Positions 7,253-10,896 of a stretch of 10,896 nucleotides of DNA are shown in pieces. A program made the position numbers and the translations under genes. The stretch is from assembly GCA_003990745.1 (NCBI GenBank), contig RBNI01006863.1:1-10896 (forward strand). The letters are read 5' to 3'. The notes beneath the pieces were generated by a model, which saw nothing but the letters and a program-made list of their open reading frames with translations, was not told the origin of the DNA and ran no database searches. Numbering within the stretch: position 1 is the stretch's first letter; each line of letters begins with the position of its first letter. This stretch comes from Jimgerdemannia flammicorona (taxonomy: Eukaryota; Mucoromycota; Endogonomycetes; Endogonales; Endogonaceae).

Positions 7253-7305
7253 GTTACTTTTTGACAAAGTAACTGGGGGCTCAAGCCAAACTACATCAAC
7301 CCCCA
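7253..7305. repeat. Two adjacent perfect hairpins
   Basis: GTTACTTT (7253-7260) and AAAGTAAC (7266-7273) form an 8-bp perfect stem with loop TTGAC. Directly abutting, TGGGGG (7274-7279) pairs with CCCCCA (7300-7305) across a 20-base loop. The GGGGGC run resembles the polypurine tract at 6070-6078, so it could also mark the end of another LTR element. Confidence 0.65.
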
Positions 7306-8007
7306 ACCTTATAATTTACCTCTATTGAGCCAGGCATATTACACTATGGTGGTATTTTGACTAACTGAAGTTTCATAATAATTTTCTGAAGTGATATTAA
7401 CTGACAATTGATTTGTATCTTAAATGAAGCAGTCTTGACTTATATTTTGAGTTTCTTAATGATATTCTGATATTTTCTGTAGTCCTATATCTTAAATTCC
7501 ATAATAATTTTCAAGATAGCAGCAAAATAGTAAGAGTGATTTGTCTTCTCAATCTCCAAGCTTTATGCTCCAGATAGATATATTGATCTCTAGAATTATT
7601 TATTCTCTTAGAGGTAGTGTATTTCTCTATAAAACTTCCTTTTTTACTTTAAACTAGAACTGACTATCTTATATCTTGAATATGTGATCTTGATTTTCTG
7701 ATTTTCATAGCAGTCTGTGGTAGGAGAAATTCTTCAAACTCAAATCTTAAGCAATCATTGCTCTAGTTATCTTATTTGTTCCTTAGAATTATTTTCATTT
7801 CTTGGAGACAGTAGGTTTCTCAGTAATCCTTTTTACTTTAAACTCAAACTAACTGAGATTTATTTACTATATATTTATATAAATTTCAGACTATATATGA
7901 AGCTAGATAATTAGTTGTAACTCACAGTTACTTAGAAGATACTATTTAGCATACTTTTGGAAATCAAGTAATTAACTAGTTAGATAAGGTTAATTTTATA
8001 TTTATGA
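7306..8007. other. AT-rich non-coding DNA
   Basis: About 700 bases of T-rich sequence without a convincing gene. The ORF at 7717-7914 is Leu/Phe/Tyr-rich, as random AT-rich DNA gives, and has no motif. I saw no CpG here. Nothing else is recognised. Confidence 0.6.
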
Positions 8008-8125
8008 CAAATTTGACTAGTTAATAGGTAGTCACTATTTATACAATTAACTAACTTACTCAAATTTGGCTAGTTAGGTAGTCACTGTTTGTGCAACTAA
8101 CTAACTTACTCAAATTTGGCTAATA
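8008..8125. repeat. About 50-bp tandem repeat, just over two copies
   Basis: CAAATTTGACTAG/CAAATTTGGCTA starts copies at 8008, 8061 and 8111. GGTAGTCACT recurs at 8027 and 8077, and CTAACTTACT at 8051 and 8101, giving a 50-bp period (53 in the older copy). The third copy is partial and runs into the end of the minus-strand coding remnant. Confidence 0.8.
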
Positions 8126-8825
8126 AGCTATCCTCATATAACTTGAAGTTCAATATGACTGAGATTATATCATTCTTATCTTCCTTCTCATTTTCTTCAG
8201 AGAGTCTGACCAAATCATTTTCTGCATCCTTCATAGTTGTTCTGAGGTTAGTAGTGAGTTCTGTAGATGACAAAAGAGGGCTTGTATACTCCACCAGAAG
8301 GTTTTTAAGGTCTTCTTCCCATAAAATAAGCAGTTCACTCTGTTTTGATTTTTAAGATCTCTAACTAATAGTATTATCATCCATAAAGTAGAGTATATCT
8401 GTAGAATTCTAAGGGTAGCAGACTCTCAGAGGAGGACCTTGAAAAAATTCAATCAGACCTTGAAGGAACTGATCTGGGTTGTCTTCTAAGATGGGGTTCC
8501 AAAGATCTTAAACTTCATCACTCTTGACTATAATAGTAGACTGGGCTTCTTCTGCAACCATTTCTTCAAAATGGTCTGTAGAGTAGCTTATCAATTCTTA
8601 AATATCTGAAACCTTGACATACTTCAAGTTGGGGATGGCCCAGGATACATGCCTGAAGATCTGGTAAACTCTCTTGGCCAACTTCTATTCATATCTATCT
8701 AGATATATGGTATCTATAATTTCTTGAAAGCTGGTCTATAAGAGATTTTGGCAGAGATGATGCCTCAACTTATATTCTTGCTACATCTAGAGATACTCAG
8801 TGACAGTAGAGATTCTTGTTTCCAT
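8106..8825 (-). pseudogene. Minus-strand coding remnant, segment C (unrecognised)
   Basis: From ATG at 8825 to TAA at 8106-8108 one frame gives 240 codons with nine internal stops, all TAG or TAA. Between them the peptide is convincingly protein-like: KLAKRVYQIFRHVSWAIPNL, STDHFEEMVAEEAQS, DLWNPILEDNPDQFLQGLIE, and a highly charged last part (KDAENDLVRLSEENEKEDK). The final 62 codons are uninterrupted. I do not recognise the product. It follows an integrase C-terminus on the same strand, so it may be a 3' ORF of that element or the gag of an adjacent one. No zinc knuckle or membrane segment is seen. Every stop fits a lost Gln codon (CAG/CAA), implying C-to-T decay at CpA. Confidence 0.5.
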
Positions 8826-8826
8826 T

Positions 8827-9120
8827 TTACAGTAGTTGAGAGTATAGTAGTATGGGTTCTTCATAAAGAGGTTTAGGTTTGGAGTCCTTCTTGTATGTAT
8901 CCTTATAGCCCTTTTGATATCAGAGAATGTCTGATATTAGACCAATAGATTTAGATGATTCCTTAATCTTACTGTTTGGCAGATGGTAGGTATTTTGTTT
9001 TATAGTAAGTTTCTTATTTGTGGATAATATCTTATACTCCTTTTTAATACTTCTTTTATATTCTAAGGGTCTCCTTCTTTGGTCCAGAGATAGGGTTACT
9101 TTATTTGGAGTAGTACACTG
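8827..9120 (-). pseudogene. Minus-strand coding remnant, segment B (unrecognised)
   Basis: A different frame from the segment downstream is readable for 98 codons with a single internal TGA. The peptide is Lys/Ser/Tyr-rich (RSIKKEYKILSTNKKLTIKQ, KDTYKKDSKPKPLYEEP). It ends two bases before the ATG of the next segment, so a frameshift probably joins the two. Composition alone suggests a linker-like basic region; no domain is visible. The alternative frame here is also partly open, which lowers certainty about which frame was coding. Confidence 0.35.
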
Positions 9121-9208
9121 TTAAGATCACTATAAGTCACTATGAGTTCAGGTACAGATCATCTTCTAGAGATGAGTTATAGTTGAGTCATGATTTATAA
9201 CTAGAGAC

Positions 9209-9502
9209 TTATGAAGTCTGAGCAGTCTCCTGGTTTTTGATATCATTAGTTTCTAAGATGTCATCATATCTGTCTCTTGTAAAATTAGAGTTATCCTCAG
9301 TAGAGGTAGTTATACAGAAATAGTAGGTCTTAGTTCTCTTTTTGAACTATTGGTGTATTTGTAAGGACTGGTTATTCTTGTCTAGGGTGAGGGCTCTCAT
9401 TGTTGTAGCTGGGGGTTTGAACCTCTTGGAAATGATATTTTCTATAATCTGAGGCAATTTATAGTAGTAATATCTGTTATATAGATAGACTTGAGATTGG
9501 GT
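9209..9502 (-). pseudogene. Minus-strand coding remnant, segment A (unrecognised)
   Basis: 98 codons with one internal TAG, in the same frame as the integrase C-terminus just upstream on this strand but separated from it by three stops. The peptide includes a Tyr-rich start (VYLYNRYYYYKLPQ), KRFKPPATTMRALTLDKNN and an acidic Asn/Asp-rich end (DDILETNDIKNQETAQ). It may be the extreme C-terminus of Pol or a separate 3' ORF. Nothing in it is recognised. Confidence 0.35.
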
Positions 9503-9580
9503 TTAACAATGTTAGCTTTCTTGAATTCTATATAAAGCATCTGTTATTCTCCAATAGAGGTATAGATGGAGTGAACAAAG

Positions 9581-10000
9581 TTATTCAAATGTATTTTGCT
9601 TCTACTGAGTAATAAGGTCTATGTAGTTATAGTATATCTTAGTCTTAAGTATAACTCTATCTAAGGTCTTGAGTTGATAAGTGTGATTTATGAACTTTTG
9701 GTAAATGAGATAGAGTTCTTCCCATTTTAGTTCAAGTTTGGCACTCTAGTTTCCTTCTATGATAGTATAGTATACTAAGACTTATTGTCTAATAAGTAGA
9801 GGTTTAAGATCAGCCTTACAGTCATAGTACTTCTTCTAGTATTCTTATATCTTAGCAATAAATTCTCATGCTTGCTGGCATACTTTATATAACTAAGTGA
9901 TCTCTTCAGTAACTTGTTTCACCAAATTCAGCTGGATAGGTTTAGCTGGGTCTTATACTTCTTGGCCATATACTAAATAAAAAGAGGTCTATTGGGTAGT
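9581..10000 (-). pseudogene. pol: Integrase C-terminal remnant of a second Ty3/gypsy element
   Basis: Read on the - strand, TTQ-stop-TSFYLVYGQEV is the end of the integrase core (the family usually has T-P-F/Y before the L-V-Y-G motif). Then comes the helical linker ending stop-KKYYD (9821-9838), VLVYY, and the GPY/F-like module KLELKWEELYLIYQK followed by TYQLKTLDRVILKT. The order and spacing match the + strand integrase C-terminus at 5222-5539, but the sequences clearly differ, so this is another family. Nine or so stops are present, mixing TAG, TAA and TGA. The catalytic core that should lie at higher coordinates is missing: the minisatellite begins about 20 bases upstream. Confidence 0.85.
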
Positions 10001-10020
10001 AATCATCACGAAATTTATTT

Positions 10021-10200
10021 ACAATCTCCCACAGATCTCCATCTCCAGCATCTCCATCTCCAGTGTCTCCAGGCATATCCATCTCCAACGTCTCCATCTC
10101 CAGTGTCTCCATGCATATCCATCTCCAATATCTCCATCTCCAGTGTCTCCAATGTTATCCAGTAGTCTCCAGCCGTCTCCAGCCATCTCCAGCATCCTAC
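10021..10200. repeat. Minisatellite, 40-bp period built on TCTCCA
   Basis: Units at 10051-10090, 10091-10130 and 10131-10170 begin TCTCCATCTCCAGTGTCTCC, with partial units on both sides (10036-10050 and 10161-10200). Within a unit TCTCC/TATCC words are spaced 6, 9, 10, 6 and 9 bases. The - strand is GGAGA-rich. The ORF across it on the - strand (Gly/Asp/Trp-rich) is a translation of the repeat, not a gene. Confidence 0.9.
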
Positions 10201-10607
10201 AATATAATGTACAGAAGTCACTAAAAATATCATAGAGCTGTATATTGTGACGAGTGACTTTTCGGGTGGCTTGGACGGCTGACTAAGCCATACTGACTGA
10301 TTTCCTTGTTATGGAAAGAGGGCAGCGTGAAATTTCAGGAATAGAGCTATCCTCTTGAAACTTGGCGTGGGGATAGCCTCAAATTGCCAGAAAATTATCC
10401 CGATCTCTGTTTCTTGAAATATCTCTTGGTTATGGAGATATTTGGACTTGAAATTTTGATCAAGGTTTTGGGAGAACTTAAATAACTTGTCAATGGATTG
10501 GGGAATGGTCTTCAACTTTGGATAGGTTTAGCTGAGGTCTCTGGCGAATTTTGGGAGGTGTTTTCTCTCGGGGATTCTTGGTGGTTCTCCAGATATGGGT
10601 TAGTTTA

Positions 10608-10853
10608 TCACGGTAGTGTATTTTGAGGTATCTCCTTGATGTTTTGGTGTATATCTCCGCAGAAACAGGTCGTAATCTCATTAAACTCGGTGAGAATGTT
10701 GTAAAGTGTCTTGGAAAGCTCTGTTCCAAAGGGGAGATCCATGGGATTCGAACTGAGCTCGAACGATTCGATCAAATCGTGGGAACCGGTCTCCGGTTTT
10801 GACTTGATTTTACTGAGGTACCGAATTGAGTCACTGCCATCATCCGAATAGAG
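10608..10853 (-). CDS. Possible coding segment, Ser/Asp/Glu-rich (uncertain)
   Basis: A - strand frame is open for 82 codons between TAA 10854-10856 and a double stop at 10605-10610. The peptide has a protein-like make-up (DDGSDSIRYLSKIKSK, LSKTLYNILTEFNEITT). An in-frame ATG lies at 10742, giving 44 codons. CpG is retained, so this stretch has not decayed like its neighbours. A second - strand frame (10490-10729, basic, MEQSFPRHF...) overlaps it, and another follows (10309-10515). I cannot tell which, if any, is expressed. It may be the start of a gag gene or an exon. Confidence 0.22.
   Translation of the reverse strand, partial: LYSDDGSDSIRYLSKIKSKPETGSHDLIESFELSSNPMDLPFGTELSKTLYNILTEFNEITTCFCGDIHQNIKEIPQNTLP
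10763..10798. repeat. Pair of neighbouring short hairpins
   Basis: ACGATT (10763-10768) pairs with AATCGT (10775-10780) across a 6-base loop. Four bases on, AACCGG (10784-10789) pairs with CCGGTT (10793-10798) across TCT. Both stems are perfect 6-mers and CpG-containing in an otherwise CpG-poor window. Confidence 0.55.
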
Positions 10854-10896
10854 TTACTGACCCACAGTATCAGATTGCCGAGTCACACGAGAAGTA

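Larger units (their letters stand above)
10246..10896. other. CpG-retaining segment, possible younger insertion or LTR
   Basis: Beginning at TGTGACGAGTGACTTTTCGG, base composition changes: I count about 23 CpG in 650 bases, after 3.4 kb with none. The start TGTGACG has the TG expected at an LTR edge; on the other strand the same boundary ends in CGTCACA. The element, if any, would extend beyond the window. Short AMBIGUOUS frames are open on the - strand. The segment also carries two neighbouring hairpins and a TGAGTCA word. Whether it is an LTR, an untranslated leader or unique DNA cannot be decided here. Confidence 0.4.

Noticed and set aside
7253..7280. Helitron 3' end
   Set aside because: A palindrome is present, but no CTRR with the usual spacing and no Rep/helicase fragment is seen.
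7717..7914. 65-codon + strand ORF
   Set aside because: Leu/Phe/Tyr composition typical of AT-rich non-coding DNA; no motif or context.
8106..8825. TAA/TAG read as Gln (ciliate-type code) in the minus-strand remnant
   Set aside because: All nine stops fit Gln, but the adjoining integrase segment has TAG/TAA at expected Arg positions as well as TGA, and the sequence has frameshifts. Decay is simpler.
10021..10200. CRISPR-like array
   Set aside because: Copies are contiguous and degenerate with no unique spacers; it is a minisatellite.
10015..10233. 72-codon minus-strand ORF, Gly/Asp/Trp-rich
   Set aside because: It is only the translation of the TCTCCA minisatellite.
10743..10753. GTTCGAATCCC on the minus strand, like a tRNA T-arm / B box
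   Set aside because: The flanking bases do not form a 5-bp T stem, and no acceptor, D or anticodon arm can be drawn around it.
10784..10800. Hairpin followed by TTTT, resembling a bacterial intrinsic terminator
   Set aside because: The window is eukaryotic transposon DNA and the stem is only 6 bp; no gene ends there.

Overview
This window looks like transposon-packed, AT-leaning chromosomal DNA of a eukaryote, most likely a filamentous fungus. The integrase C-terminal and RNase H segments have the look of Ty3/gypsy elements from large, repeat-rich fungal genomes. An arbuscular mycorrhizal fungus (Glomeromycotina) is my best guess, from memory of the family style only; no search was possible. 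There are no bacterial-type operons, no rRNA or tRNA genes and no intact host gene that I can support.

Layout. (1) 1-6453, + strand: the 3' part of a decayed Ty3/gypsy LTR retrotransposon. In order it holds the end of Gag with an AT-hook-like motif, an aspartic protease, a long charged and Cys/His-rich spacer, a full-length five-motif dUTPase, a linker, reverse transcriptase, RNase H, integrase (HHCC, DDE with 35-residue spacing, GPY/F-like C-terminus), an extra ORF downstream of integrase, a polypurine tract and a 3' LTR of about 372-375 bp. The 5' LTR lies outside the window. Many in-frame stops and at least five frameshifts make it a pseudo-element. (2) 6454-7305: flanking DNA with a 45-bp tandem repeat and a pair of adjacent hairpins. 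(3) 7306-8105: AT-rich non-coding DNA with a 50-bp tandem repeat. (4) 8106-10000, - strand: remnants of a second, more decayed element, with an integrase C-terminal segment followed by about 1.4 kb of degenerate coding sequence I cannot name. (5) 10021-10200: a 40-bp-period minisatellite that interrupts the - strand integrase. (6) About 10246-10896: DNA of clearly different composition (normal CpG), possibly the edge of a younger insertion.

How the parts worked together: when alive, element 1 would have made Gag plus a polyprotein that the protease cuts. RT/RNase H makes cDNA, dUTPase would keep dUTP out of that cDNA, and integrase inserts it. The extra 3' ORF and the zinc-binding-like spacer have no assigned role.

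Mutational history is the other main theme. CpG is strongly depleted over 1-6612 and, by my reading, completely absent from 6613 to 10008, then returns abruptly after about 10245. In-frame stops in the + element are mainly TGA, often where an Arg codon (CGA) is expected. In the - strand remnant they are almost all TAG/TAA, which suggests a different or more advanced C-to-T process.
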